From: GCA-020356105 sp041602815 | GTDB taxonomy: Bacteria > Pseudomonadota > Alphaproteobacteria > UBA8366 > JADFVY01 | Length of the DNA stretch: 13,892 nucleotides | NCBI GenBank assembly: GCA_041602815.1 | Contig: JBFIFO010000104.1 | Coordinates: 1 to 13,892 of the forward strand | Direction: 5' to 3' | Shown: one piece after another, positions 1 to 7,901 of the stretch | Layout: each line of letters starts with the position of its first letter | How positions within the stretch are numbered: position 1 is the stretch's first letter | Translations under genes and position numbers: made by a program | Notes under the pieces: generated by a model | Databases searched by the model: none | What the model was told of the DNA's origin: nothing | Seen by the model: only the letters and a program-made list of their open reading frames with translations

Positions 1-888
1 ATCCGCGAACACGGCGTGCCGATCGTGGTCAAGGCCGATGGCCTCGCCGCCGGCAAGGGCGTTACCGTCGCCCGCACCCAGGATGAGGCCCTGAACGCCG
101 CCGAGGATGCGCTGGTCGAAGAGAAGTTCGGCGCCGCCGGGGCGGAGATCGTGATCGAGGAATGCCTCGATGGCGAGGAGGTCAGCGTCTTCGCGCTGTG
201 CGACGGTACGACCGCGCTGCCGCTCGCCGCGGCCCAGGACCACAAGGCCGCCCTCGACGGCGACAAGGGCCCGAACACCGGCGGTATGGGTGCCTATTCG
301 CCGGCGCCGGCGATGACGGACGCGCTCCTCGCCGAGGTCATGCGAACCATCATCCGGCCGACGATCACGGGCATGGCGGCCGAGGGCCGGCCCTATCGCG
401 GGGTCCTGTTCGCCGGGCTGATGCTGACGGCGGACGGACCGAAGCTGCTGGAGCACAACGTGCGCTTCGGCGACCCGGAATGCCAGGTCCTGATGATGCG
501 GCTGAAATCCGATATCGTGCCGGCGCTCCTCGCCACCGTGGACGGCGAACTGGCGCATTTCGATCTGCGCTGGTACGACGACGCGGCGCTGACCGTGGTG
601 ATGGCGGCAAAGGGCTATCCCGGCAGTTACAAGAAGGGCACCGTGATCCGCGGCGTCGAGGAGGCGGACGATGCGGAAAACGTCACCATCTTCCATGCCG
701 GCACGAAACGCGCGCCGGACGGCAGCCTGCTCGCCGCCGGCGGCCGGGTGCTCAACGTCACCGCGCTGGGCCGCAACGTCGCCGAGGCCCAGGCCCGGGC
801 CTACCGGGCGATCGACCGGATCGACTGGCCGCAGGGCTTCTGCCGCCGCGACATCGGCTGGCGGGCGGTCGCGCGTGAGAAGGTTTGA
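1..888 (+). CDS. purD: Phosphoribosylamine-glycine ligase (PurD), 3' part; 5' end lies outside the window
   Basis: Cytoplasmic ATP-grasp enzyme that joins glycine to 5-phosphoribosylamine to make GAR, the second step of de novo purine synthesis. The reading frame is open from base 1 and ends with TGA at 886-888. About 295 codons are present, against roughly 420-430 in a full PurD, so the N-terminal domain and part of the ATP-grasp region are missing to the left. Visible family marks are the ATP-grasp loop VVKADGLAAGKGV right at the edge, the GPNTGGMGAYSPAP segment, the metal/ATP motif HNVRFGDPECQ near bases 453-486, and the typical alphaproteobacterial ending WPQGFCRRDIGWRA. An internal GTG at 16 could be mistaken for a start, but PurD homology continues upstream of it to base 1. 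It is followed by about 130 bases without a gene and then by an unrelated gene on the same strand. Identity is very secure. Confidence 0.97.
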   Translation: MREHGVPIVVKADGLAAGKGVTVARTQDEALNAAEDALVEEKFGAAGAEIVIEECLDGEEVSVFALCDGTTALPLAAAQDHKAALDGDKGPNTGGMGAYSPAPAMTDALLAEVMRTIIRPTITGMAAEGRPYRGVLFAGLMLTADGPKLLEHNVRFGDPECQVLMMRLKSDIVPALLATVDGELAHFDLRWYDDAALTVVMAAKGYPGSYKKGTVIRGVEEADDAENVTIFHAGTKRAPDGSLLAAGGRVLNVTALGRNVAEAQARAYRAIDRIDWPQGFCRRDIGWRAVAREKV

Positions 889-924
889 TCCCGGTAGCCG
901 GTCCCGGCAAACCCCTCGCCAACG

Positions 925-976
925 TGGACGGGCGGCGCGCGGCCGCCGGAGACACGATAGTGCTGGACGGGCGGCG
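925..976. repeat. Short direct repeat and GC hairpin in the purD downstream gap
   Basis: The 13-mer TGGACGGGCGGCG occurs at 925-937 and again at 964-976. The first copy overlaps an inverted repeat, GGCGGC at 931-936 with GCCGCC at 942-947 (6-bp stem, 5-nt loop). It could act as a weak end-of-transcript structure for purD, but no T-run follows, so a standard intrinsic terminator is not supported. I see nothing else in 889-1017. Confidence 0.35.
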
Positions 977-1017
977 GACTTCCACGATATGGAGGCGATC
1001 CAGCCGGCAGCTTCCCG

Positions 1018-2748
1018 ATGATCAAGTTCCGCACCATACACGACCTGAACAATCCCTCCGACCAGAAGGCCTTCGCCGAGGCACGTGTCATTTTCTGGGA
1101 CGCGTTCCCGGGCGAGCCGGAGGGCGTCGACCGCATCGAGCGTATGCTGCGCAAACGCGCGCGGCTCGATTTCGATCCGCTTCTCCTGGTCGCCGAGAAC
1201 CGGGCCGGCCAGGTCACGGGCCTCAGCTTCGTCTTCTACTTTCCGGAGCTGAATACCGGGTATCTTCAGTACATCGCGAGTGATCCGAAGCGTCCCGCGC
1301 GCGGCATCGGCGGTGCGCTCTACGAGGCCATGCGCGAGCTGCTGGCCGCCCGCGGCGGGCAGGGACTTCTGTTCGACGTGCCGCCCGACAATCCGGACAT
1401 CGTTGCCGACCGGGCGTCGCTCCCGATCAACCGCAAGCGGATCGCCTTTTACGAGCGCTATGGCGCGCGGGTCGTCGAAGGCAGCGAATGGGACGTTACG
1501 CCGAATCCGCGCAACGAGAATTACCTGACCATGCTGATGTTCGACCCGCTGGGACGGGCACGCCCGCTGCGGCGCGCCAGGGCGCGGGCCGCCGTTAAGC
1601 GGATCCTGGTCTCGCAGTTCGGCTACAGGCCGGCAGACCCGTTTGTTGAGAGGATCGCCAACTCGTTCCACGACGATCCGGTCCGGCTGCGCCCGTCGCG
1701 CCGGCCCGACGTGGCGATGCCCGTCGTCACCGGGACCCGCATCAAGCCGATCGTCGTGGTCGCCGCCAAGGGCCACGAAATCCATCACGTCAGACAGCGC
1801 GGATACGTGGAGCGGCCGATTCGCGTCCGCCAGCTGCTCAAGGGACTGCAGGAGCTGCCGATCGCCGAGGTGGCGCGCAAACACTTTCCCAGCCGGCACG
1901 TGACCGCGGTACATGACCCGAAGCTTGTTTCCTATCTGCGGGCGGTCAGCAAGCGGCTCGACAGCAAGACCATCGTCTATCCGGAGGTGTTCCCCATCAG
2001 GCGGCCCGAGAAAGCGCCTAAAGCGCTCGAGGACCGCGCGGGGTATTTCTGCGCCGACACGTTCACGCCGATCACCAGCACGGTGTACGATGCGGCGCGG
2101 CAAAGCGTCGACGTCGCCCTGACCGCCGCCGAGCTGGTGCGCGAGGGCGAGCGCTTCGCCTATGCGCTGTGCCGGCCGCCCGGCCATCATGCCGAACGGC
2201 GCATCTTCGGCGGCTTTTGCTATTTCAACAACTCCGCGGGTGCCGCGAACTACCTCAGCGGCGACGGCAAGGTGGCGCTGCTCGATATCGACTATCACCA
2301 TGGCAATGGCGGTCAGGACATCTTCTATGCGCGCGATGACGTTCTGACGCTGTCGATTCACGGGCATCCCCGCCACGCCTACCCCAATTTCTCGGGATAT
2401 GCCGACGAGCGCGGCGAGGGCGCCGGGCTGGGATTCAACCGCAACTGGCCGCTGGAGCCCCCGGTCGACGACAGCCGCTATCTGAAGACCCTCGAGGAGG
2501 CGCTGTCGATCGTCCGCCGGTTCCGCCCGCGCTATTTCGTGGTGTCGCTCGGTTTCGATATCATGAAGGGCGACCCGACCGGCAGCTTCGACATCACGGT
2601 GAACGGCCTGCAGGAAATTGCGGCGCGCATCGCGCGCATGAGCCTGCCGACGCTCATCGTCCAGGAAGGCGGGTACGCCGTGCGCAACCTGCGCATCGGC
2701 GCGCAACGGTTTTTTGCCAGCCTCGCCGCCAGCTGGTTTGCCGAGTGA
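1018..2748 (+). CDS. Fusion protein: GNAT N-acetyltransferase + histone deacetylase/acetylpolyamine amidohydrolase family
   Basis: A single uninterrupted 576-residue protein. Residues about 1-190 look like a GNAT acetyltransferase: the acetyl-CoA motif A is around residues 82-102 (R92-x-x-R95-G96-I97-G98-G99), and a motif-B-like NRKRIAFYERYGAR follows. Residues about 235-576 are a zinc-dependent deacetylase of the arginase/deacetylase fold. They carry RPPGHHAE (H390, H391), GGFCYFNN (399-405), DIDYHHGNG with zinc ligands D425 and H427, third ligand D514 in LGFDIMKGDP, and catalytic Y553 in QEGGY. Nothing essential is visibly lost in the deacetylase half. Bacterial family members remove acetyl groups from acetylpolyamines or acetyl-lysine, while GNAT domains add them. 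The substrate cannot be read from the sequence, but the same small amine or protein may be handled by both halves. The ATG at 1018 is the first in-frame start; a GGAGGC at 991-996 is rather far upstream, so start assignment is moderate. Probably cytoplasmic; no signal peptide is seen. Confidence 0.9.
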   Translation: MIKFRTIHDLNNPSDQKAFAEARVIFWDAFPGEPEGVDRIERMLRKRARLDFDPLLLVAENRAGQVTGLSFVFYFPELNTGYLQYIASDPKRPARGIGGALYEAMRELLAARGGQGLLFDVPPDNPDIVADRASLPINRKRIAFYERYGARVVEGSEWDVTPNPRNENYLTMLMFDPLGRARPLRRARARAAVKRILVSQFGYRPADPFVERIANSFHDDPVRLRPSRRPDVAMPVVTGTRIKPIVVVAAKGHEIHHVRQRGYVERPIRVRQLLKGLQELPIAEVARKHFPSRHVTAVHDPKLVSYLRAVSKRLDSKTIVYPEVFPIRRPEKAPKALEDRAGYFCADTFTPITSTVYDAARQSVDVALTAAELVREGERFAYALCRPPGHHAERRIFGGFCYFNNSAGAANYLSGDGKVALLDIDYHHGNGGQDIFYARDDVLTLSIHGHPRHAYPNFSGYADERGEGAGLGFNRNWPLEPPVDDSRYLKTLEEALSIVRRFRPRYFVVSLGFDIMKGDPTGSFDITVNGLQEIAARIARMSLPTLIVQEGGYAVRNLRIGAQRFFASLAASWFAE

Positions 2749-2905
2749 CGCCGGCTCGCGACCTGGCTGACCGGCGGTCGGCAGCGGAAGCCCCATACGA
2801 CTGGCCGGCGCGCCTGGTCGGGCAACACGCGACCTTCCGCTTCTTCCGCCCACGGTTCTCGCCTACAGTACGCCCGGATCCTTAACGGCACGCGGAGACC
2901 GGCCG

Positions 2906-5842
2906 ATGCTCCGGCGTCTGATGGTGGGCGCGGCCCTGGTGACGGGCCTTATTGTTATTGCGGCGTTTGTTGTGGTCGTCTTCCGCATTGCACTGGCGGA
3001 GGCGGTGCTGTCGTCGCAACTCGCGTCGCTCGGCGTTCCCGCGGCGCGGCTCACGGTTGCGTCGCTCGATTTCCGTCGCCTGACCGTCACCGACATCGCC
3101 CTCGGCAGCGCGGCGGAACTGCGCGTCGACTCGGTCAGCCTTACATACCGGCCGAGCCAGCTGTTGGCCGGCCGGCTCGAACAGGCCGTTGTCGAAGGCC
3201 TCCGTCTGCGGCTCGACCTTACAGGGGCCGGTCCGCCGTTCGGCAGTCTGCAGTCGCTGCTCGAGGGAGGAGCGGCGAAAGACCAAGGTACGTCGGGCGT
3301 CGGCGGCATCCCGCACGCCGTCATCCTGTCCCGCGCCCGCATCGAAACGGCAGTGCCCTCCGGCACCATGACAGCCGCAGTATCCGGGCAGCTGTATCCG
3401 CTGGCCGGGATGGCAACGCTGGCCGTTACCGACGTCACGCTCCCCCATGTCGCCCTGGAAACATCCCGTCTCGATGTCGAGGCGACACCGGACCGCATCG
3501 TCCTGACGGGACAGGTGCGCGGCGAAGAGAGTGCCGTCGACCTCGACCTGCGAGCCACCGTGGAGTCCTGGCGCGGGGAGCCGGCGCTCGCGCTCACCCT
3601 GGACAGCAGCGTCGATGCGGCGGCGTGGCGGATTCCACCTGTGCCCGGTGTGGCGGCGGGCCGGGCAACCCTGTCGGCCCGGTTGAACGGGCGATTGCAG
3701 CCGTTGCAGCTCCTGCGCGCAGAAGCGACCGCACTGCCGTGGCTTCTCGGCAGCGGCCTGCGCGGACGGCTGCAGGCATCGGCGGACGGCGGCGCATGGC
3801 GGGATCGGGCGCAGGGCATCTCCGGATCGCTCGACCTCACCGTGGCGGTGGCAGATGGCGGGCTCGACATCGCGGTCGCCGACGGCGCGCGGGTCGGTGC
3901 CGACCGCATTTCGCCCGCGCTGCTGGACGCCACCGGTGTCGCGGCGACTGCGCCCGGGCTGGGCGGTGGCGCCGTCACCGCAATCGTCGCGCCGGGCACC
4001 ATCCCGGTCCTGCGATTGCGGCCCACCTCCGAGGGCCTGGAACTTGCGGTTACCGGCAATGCCGAGGTTGCAGGGGCCGGCAGCATGCTGACGCTCGGCG
4101 TAGACGGCACTCTGACTCTGGACGAGCGGCTCGCCGTGAAGCGGATGTCGGTTCCACGCGCCGCCGTCGGGCTGCGGGACCTCACCCTGGCCGGCGGACA
4201 TCGCCTGCGGCAATTGCGCTTGAGCGGCGTGTTCGACGGGCAGCCGCAAGACTTGAAAGGAACCTGGGACCTTTCGGCGGAATTGGCAGCCAACCGTATT
4301 TCAGACCTGGCAACGGGGCCGGCCAAGCTGGCCTTCGTCGGCGACATCCGCTGGGCGGGCGATCGCGTCGAGATGAGCCAACGCGGCGACGGCACCGTTT
4401 CCATCGCGTCGCTTGCCCAGGGAACGCAGGCGCGCATTGCCAGGCCATTCGCGATTCGACTGGCCGAAGGTACTGCAGTGCTCGAGTTCACACCCGACGG
4501 CGTGGCGTTGACGCACGCGGTCAGCCTGCGGCCGGAGCCGGTCGACATCGACCTGTTGCGACCGGAGGCGTCGCCTCTCCTGCTCCGCGCAAAGCTGGGA
4601 ACGATCCGTCTCGAGGGCGGCCTGAAACCGGACCTGCCCTATCGCGGCCGGCTGATTCTGGGTGCCAGCCGCCTGGCGGTTCCCGCACAGGCGCTCGCCG
4701 CGGAGGCAATCACCGCATCGTTGGCATTCCCTGCCACCACCGGTGAGAGCCTCGCACAGTTCACGGTCGGGCGGATCGTGCACACGGCCGCCCCGGCCCA
4801 TTTCGTCCCGCTGCGGGTCGACGGCGAGATCGCCCGGCAAGAAGATGCCTACCTGCTGACGGCAATCGGCAGCGGCGCCGGCGGCGACCTCCGGCTGACC
4901 GTCCGCGCCCGGCATCGCATCGCCGACGGCCGCGGCACGCTGCGGCTAGACGTGCAGGATATCGCGTTTCGCAAGAACGCATTGCAGCCCGTCCAATTGT
5001 CGCCGCTGCTGCGTTATTTGGGCGGCGCGGCCGGACGGATCGGCGCCGGCGCCGAGTTCGCTTGGGGTCCCGATATCCTCCAGAGCAAGGGCACCCTGAC
5101 TCTGGCTGAGGTCACGTTCGCTGCCGCCGATGTGACTGTGGATGGGCTGGACTCCCGGATTACGTTCGACGGATTGCTCCCGCCCGCGACACCGCCGGGG
5201 CAAACGATCACCATAAGGCAGATCGATCCCGCTTTGCCGCTTGACGACGTTACGGTCCGCTTCCAGGCGGAACCTGCGTGGCCTCCCCGACTGCGCGTCG
5301 CCGAGGCCGGTGCCCGGTTCGCCGGGGGGCGGCTTGGCGTCGATCCGACCGTGCTCGACCTGTCCCGCTCGAGCCACGACCTCGGCATTGTGGTAGACGG
5401 CGTCGACCTCGAGCTGTTGCTGGGTCTGCTGAAGGTCGAGGACGTGTCGGCGACGGGGCGGCTGGGCGGTACCATCCCCGTAACCGTCGCCGACGGCACC
5501 GCTGTCGTCACGAACGGACGGCTGGCCGCGGACGGACCGGGCGTCCTGCGTGTCAGGTCGGCGGCCGCGCGCTCGGCCCTCGGCGGGGCCGGCGAAAGCG
5601 TTGCGCTCATGCTCAGCGCGCTCGAGGACTTCCGTTACGATTCCCTGACGGCGACCCTGAACATCGGCACGGCCGGGAACGTGGCGGTCATGATCCGCAT
5701 GCGCGGCCACAATCCGGCGGTCCTCGACGGATACCCTTTCGCCTTCAATATCGGGCTCGACGGCAATCTGAGCGAGCTCCTCATCGCCCTGCGCCAGGGC
5801 GCGCAGCTGTCCACCGACCTCGTCCGTCCCCAGCTGCGCTGA
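2906..5842 (+). CDS. ydbH: YdbH-like AsmA-family inner-membrane-anchored intermembrane lipid transport protein
   Basis: A 978-residue protein with one N-terminal membrane segment (about residues 5-28). The rest is a very long periplasmic region of alternating beta-strand-like repeats rich in L, V, T, D and G. In E. coli, YdbH is one of three redundant AsmA-like proteins (with TamB and YhdP) needed to move phospholipid to the outer membrane; it works with the lipoprotein YnbE. The C-terminal part fits the YdbH family: a glycine-rich GPGVLRV segment, then LSALEDFRYDSL, then GHNPAVLDG and a final FNIGLDGNLSELLIALR. Length is somewhat above the E. coli protein (about 880). GGAG at 2894-2897, eight bases before the ATG, supports the start. 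The next two genes are ynbE- and ydbL-like on the same strand, which strongly supports the call. A weaker alternative is another AsmA/TamB-type protein. Confidence 0.88.
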   Translation: MLRRLMVGAALVTGLIVIAAFVVVVFRIALAEAVLSSQLASLGVPAARLTVASLDFRRLTVTDIALGSAAELRVDSVSLTYRPSQLLAGRLEQAVVEGLRLRLDLTGAGPPFGSLQSLLEGGAAKDQGTSGVGGIPHAVILSRARIETAVPSGTMTAAVSGQLYPLAGMATLAVTDVTLPHVALETSRLDVEATPDRIVLTGQVRGEESAVDLDLRATVESWRGEPALALTLDSSVDAAAWRIPPVPGVAAGRATLSARLNGRLQPLQLLRAEATALPWLLGSGLRGRLQASADGGAWRDRAQGISGSLDLTVAVADGGLDIAVADGARVGADRISPALLDATGVAATAPGLGGGAVTAIVAPGTIPVLRLRPTSEGLELAVTGNAEVAGAGSMLTLGVDGTLTLDERLAVKRMSVPRAAVGLRDLTLAGGHRLRQLRLSGVFDGQPQDLKGTWDLSAELAANRISDLATGPAKLAFVGDIRWAGDRVEMSQRGDGTVSIASLAQGTQARIARPFAIRLAEGTAVLEFTPDGVALTHAVSLRPEPVDIDLLRPEASPLLLRAKLGTIRLEGGLKPDLPYRGRLILGASRLAVPAQALAAEAITASLAFPATTGESLAQFTVGRIVHTAAPAHFVPLRVDGEIARQEDAYLLTAIGSGAGGDLRLTVRARHRIADGRGTLRLDVQDIAFRKNALQPVQLSPLLRYLGGAAGRIGAGAEFAWGPDILQSKGTLTLAEVTFAAADVTVDGLDSRITFDGLLPPATPPGQTITIRQIDPALPLDDVTVRFQAEPAWPPRLRVAEAGARFAGGRLGVDPTVLDLSRSSHDLGIVVDGVDLELLLGLLKVEDVSATGRLGGTIPVTVADGTAVVTNGRLAADGPGVLRVRSAAARSALGGAGESVALMLSALEDFRYDSLTATLNIGTAGNVAVMIRMRGHNPAVLDGYPFAFNIGLDGNLSELLIALRQGAQLSTDLVRPQLR

Positions 5843-5923
5843 GGCTGTGGCGCTTGCGTACAATCCGCATTATGCCGCATGATGCTTTGGCGACTGAGCC
5901 GACCTTTGGAACTGGAGGCGACA

Positions 5924-6145
5924 ATGCCGCTCGGCGGCGTGGGCAGGACGGCACGAGCTGAATTCCGGTGCGTACTTGTTGCCGCCGTTTGCCTGGTGCT
6001 GTTCGCGTGTCAGCCGACGGTCAAGGTGGAAGCCCCGAAAGAGCCCATCACGATCAACCTGAACATCAAGATCGACGCGGAGATCCGCGTCAAGCTGGAG
6101 GAAACGGCGAAACAGGACATCGAGGCCAATCCGGGCTTATTCTGA
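5924..6145 (+). CDS. ynbE: YnbE-like outer-membrane lipoprotein
   Basis: A small lipoprotein, 73 residues from the ATG at 5924. That start has a clean ribosome binding site (GGAGG at 5914-5918, five bases upstream). A longer in-frame version from 5879 lacks one and would put extra residues before the signal peptide. The signal peptide ends in a lipobox-like LFAC with the lipidated cysteine at residue 29. The mature part contains APKEPITINLNIKI, which closely resembles the E. coli YnbE sequence as I recall it. YnbE is reported to stack by beta-strand pairing on the C-terminal end of YdbH and so link it to the outer membrane; the alternating polar/hydrophobic strand after the cysteine fits that role. 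It lies 81 bases after ydbH and 45 bases before the ydbL-like gene, consistent with one operon. Confidence 0.9.
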   Translation: MPLGGVGRTARAEFRCVLVAAVCLVLFACQPTVKVEAPKEPITINLNIKIDAEIRVKLEETAKQDIEANPGLF

Positions 6146-6190
6146 CGCTCCGCCGTTTGCCACTCGACGGGACCCGCAAGGACAGAACGC

Positions 6191-6544
6191 ATGCAGACAG
6201 CACTCCGCCGCCGGTTTACCGTTACCCTCTTTGCCGCTGCGATGGCCATCATGCTAGGTGCCCTTCCGGCGGCCGGGCAGACGCTCGACGAACTGCGCAG
6301 TTCCGGTATCGTCGGCGAGAGGTACGATGGGCTGTTGGTGGTGCGCGACACGGGCGCCGCGGCAAAGATCCGCGCCATGGTGGCTGACATCAACGGCAAA
6401 CGGCAACGTATCTACGAAGAGCGCGCGAAGGAAAAGGGCGTGCCGGCCGATCAGGTCGGCCGGGTCTACGCGCAGGAAATCTTTCAGCAGGCGCCGGCAG
6501 GAACGTGGTTCCTTGGCGCGGACGGGCGCTGGACCAAGAAATAG
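6191..6544 (+). CDS. ydbL: YdbL-like secreted protein (DUF1318)
   Basis: A 117-residue protein with an N-terminal signal peptide: positively charged start, hydrophobic stretch, and likely cleavage after LPAAG near residue 33. The mature part has the DUF1318 pattern: a GIVGER segment, a region where an Ala-Lys-Ile run leads into VADINGKRQRIYEERAKEKG, then VGRVYAQEIFQQAPAG and a terminal WFLGADGRWTKK. YdbL is the third member of the ydbH-ynbE-ydbL operon and is thought to act in the periplasm to help or control YdbH-YnbE assembly. The start has AAGGA at 6178-6182 eight bases upstream. It is the last gene of the cluster; the following about 110 bases hold no clear terminator. Confidence 0.9.
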   Translation: MQTALRRRFTVTLFAAAMAIMLGALPAAGQTLDELRSSGIVGERYDGLLVVRDTGAAAKIRAMVADINGKRQRIYEERAKEKGVPADQVGRVYAQEIFQQAPAGTWFLGADGRWTKK

Positions 6545-6635
6545 ACGCCTGCGGGTCACAACACACGTCGACATATCGGCGGGCCGCAGTCACGCGCGAA
6601 ACGACGCCGGCCGATGGCGATCCGCAGTCCCCGTC

Positions 6636-6641
6636 TTGACA
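6636..6641 (+). promoter_or_regulatory. Possible -35 element before the PGN_0703-like gene
   Basis: A perfect TTGACA occurs at 6636-6641 in otherwise GC-rich DNA, 74 bases before the GTG at 6715. The matching -10 region around 6658-6664 is weak, so this is only a candidate. If real, transcription would begin downstream of the other possible start (GTG at 6655), which favours 6715 as the translation start. Confidence 0.3.
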
Positions 6642-6714
6642 AATCCGCCGCGCGGTGAAATGCGGTAGTCCCGCAAGGGGCGACGGGTGGCTGACGGTCG
6701 GGGTACGGGGACAC

Positions 6715-7563
6715 GTGATCGCAATCGAGGAGAATCTGACGCGCGAATTCGCAGATGCTTTGCGCGCGGGCAGACCGACTGCCAAGATCGATGAGCTCGG
6801 CTATGCCAGCTTCGTCGACAGCCTCGTCGAAGGCATCGATCCGGATGCCGTGCGGCGCGTGTTCCCGACCGCGGAGGGCCGCGGGCCCGGAAGCCGGCAG
6901 CCGCGCCTGTATGCGGCACATTCGGCGACCATGATGCTGGTCAACGTATTCGCGCCCTGGCTCGGCGATCTGGCGGCGCTCAAGCTGCTTGAGCTGAGCG
7001 GCTTTCGCGACCTGCGGTTCGAGGTTCGCCTGCCCCCGGTCCCGGGAGATGCGGCGGCGTGGCTGCCGGCTCTGCTGATCGCGCCCACCGGTATCGTCGG
7101 TATCGAATCGGATTGCACGGGATTCCTGTCCGGCCATCCGGTGGGTTTTTCTGAAGCGCTGGACCGGTTCTGGGATGATCGTGACGAGAACAGCTGGCGT
7201 CGCGAAATGCGTGCCCTGCAGACGGGTAATAGCGGCTATGCACGGCTCGACGCGGCGGGCCTCATCAAACAGTATATGGGCCTGCGCCTGCTGCTCGAGG
7301 CCGCGGCCGGCGATGACGGGCGCATCGCGCCGGCGACCCTGATGTATCTGTACTGGGAGCCGCTGAACGCGGCGCGCTTCGCGGAGTGCGACGAGCACCA
7401 TGCCGAGATCCGCCGGTTCGCCAGCGCCGTGGCGGGCGCCGACATATCCTTTGCGGCGATGAGCTATTTCGACCTGTGGGCGGAGTGGGCGCACGGCGCG
7501 GCGCCGTCCTGGCTGCCGCTGCATCTGACCCGTCTGCACCAGCGCTATTCGTTCCGGATCTGA
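6715..7563 (+). CDS. PGN_0703-family restriction-endonuclease-like protein, active site probably degenerate
   Basis: A 282-residue protein from the GTG at 6715 (GGGG four bases upstream). An in-frame GTG at 6655 would add 20 residues of unlikely composition and has no ribosome site. Overall layout matches the PD-(D/E)XK-related PGN_0703 family as I recall it: a conserved HSATMMLVNVFAPW-like segment, the nuclease core strand pair, then RLDAAGLIKQYMGLR, a LMYLYWEP strand, and the ending AMSYFDLWAEW...HLTRLHQRY. In active relatives the core reads roughly P-x-L-D-V followed by ESK. Here the matching positions are PALLI and I130-E131-S132-D133, so the first acid and the lysine both seem lost and only E131 remains. 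It may be a non-cutting relative. No methylase lies beside it. Its stop is 38 bases from a broken redoxin gene on the other strand. Confidence 0.65.
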   Translation: MIAIEENLTREFADALRAGRPTAKIDELGYASFVDSLVEGIDPDAVRRVFPTAEGRGPGSRQPRLYAAHSATMMLVNVFAPWLGDLAALKLLELSGFRDLRFEVRLPPVPGDAAAWLPALLIAPTGIVGIESDCTGFLSGHPVGFSEALDRFWDDRDENSWRREMRALQTGNSGYARLDAAGLIKQYMGLRLLLEAAAGDDGRIAPATLMYLYWEPLNAARFAECDEHHAEIRRFASAVAGADISFAAMSYFDLWAEWAHGAAPSWLPLHLTRLHQRYSFRI

Positions 7564-7600
7564 CGGCCGACCCCGGTCGAGCCATGCGTCCTAAACCAAA

Positions 7601-7843
7601 GTGCCGCGCCCGCTCTTCGATGTCGGCGCTGAGCGCAAAGAACACAGCGCCACGCTGCGCCAGCTCGTCGAGCCGTCCGTCGATTTGCCGGAGCCGCCGC
7701 GCGCAGCGCGGGCAGTGCAGCCCGCGGTAGAACACGATAACGGTAAACCGCTCCCCGGCCCGCTCGGCCAGCGTCCGGCGCCCGCCGTCGACCAGCGGCA
7801 CGTCGAGCGCCGCGACCTGCGTTCCCGGAATGATTCCGGTCAT
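7601..7843 (-). pseudogene. Truncated redoxin (AhpC/TSA-type peroxiredoxin-like) gene fragment
   Basis: The 5' end looks intact: ATG at 7843-7841 with GAGGGA (plus-strand 7851-7856) seven bases upstream. The first about 80 codons read as the N-terminal half of a thioredoxin-fold redoxin: VIVFYRGLHCPRC with a C-x-x-C, then a helix RLRQIDGRLDELAQRG and FFALSADIEERA. Family members normally run to about 170-190 residues and continue with a strand-helix core and a GxPE/GRP-type C-terminal part. Here resemblance stops at about base 7600, and the frame runs on through unrelated sequence and antisense into the PGN_0703-like gene. I read this as a gene cut by deletion or rearrangement. The frame stays open to 7265, but that extension looks like antisense noise. 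A short functional protein cannot be fully excluded. Confidence 0.72.
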
Positions 7844-7901
7844 GTCTCTTTCCCTCGTTCCCTAACGCCGCGGCGTGACGCGTTGCGGATTCGACGCGGG
7901 C

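Noticed and set aside
2863..4548. Long open frame on the minus strand (561 codons) opposite the 5' half of ydbH, plus a second one at 2882-4249
   Set aside because: Arg/Ser/Ala-rich low-information translation typical of antisense frames in GC-rich genes; no domains, and the plus-strand YdbH gene explains the region.
3625..4746. 373-codon plus-strand frame inside ydbH
   Set aside because: Out-of-frame shadow of ydbH, dominated by Arg, Ala and Gly with no recognisable motif.
4946..5863. 305-codon minus-strand frame opposite the 3' part of ydbH
   Set aside because: Charged, repetitive translation without domains; YdbH C-terminal motifs on the plus strand account for it.
6556..7539. 327-codon minus-strand frame opposite the PGN_0703-like gene
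   Set aside because: Antisense shadow; the plus-strand frame shows the family pattern and ordered hydrophobic core.
7265..7600. C-terminal extension of the redoxin frame
   Set aside because: Sequence past about codon 80 is Arg/Pro/Ser-rich, unlike any redoxin, and runs antisense through the neighbouring gene.
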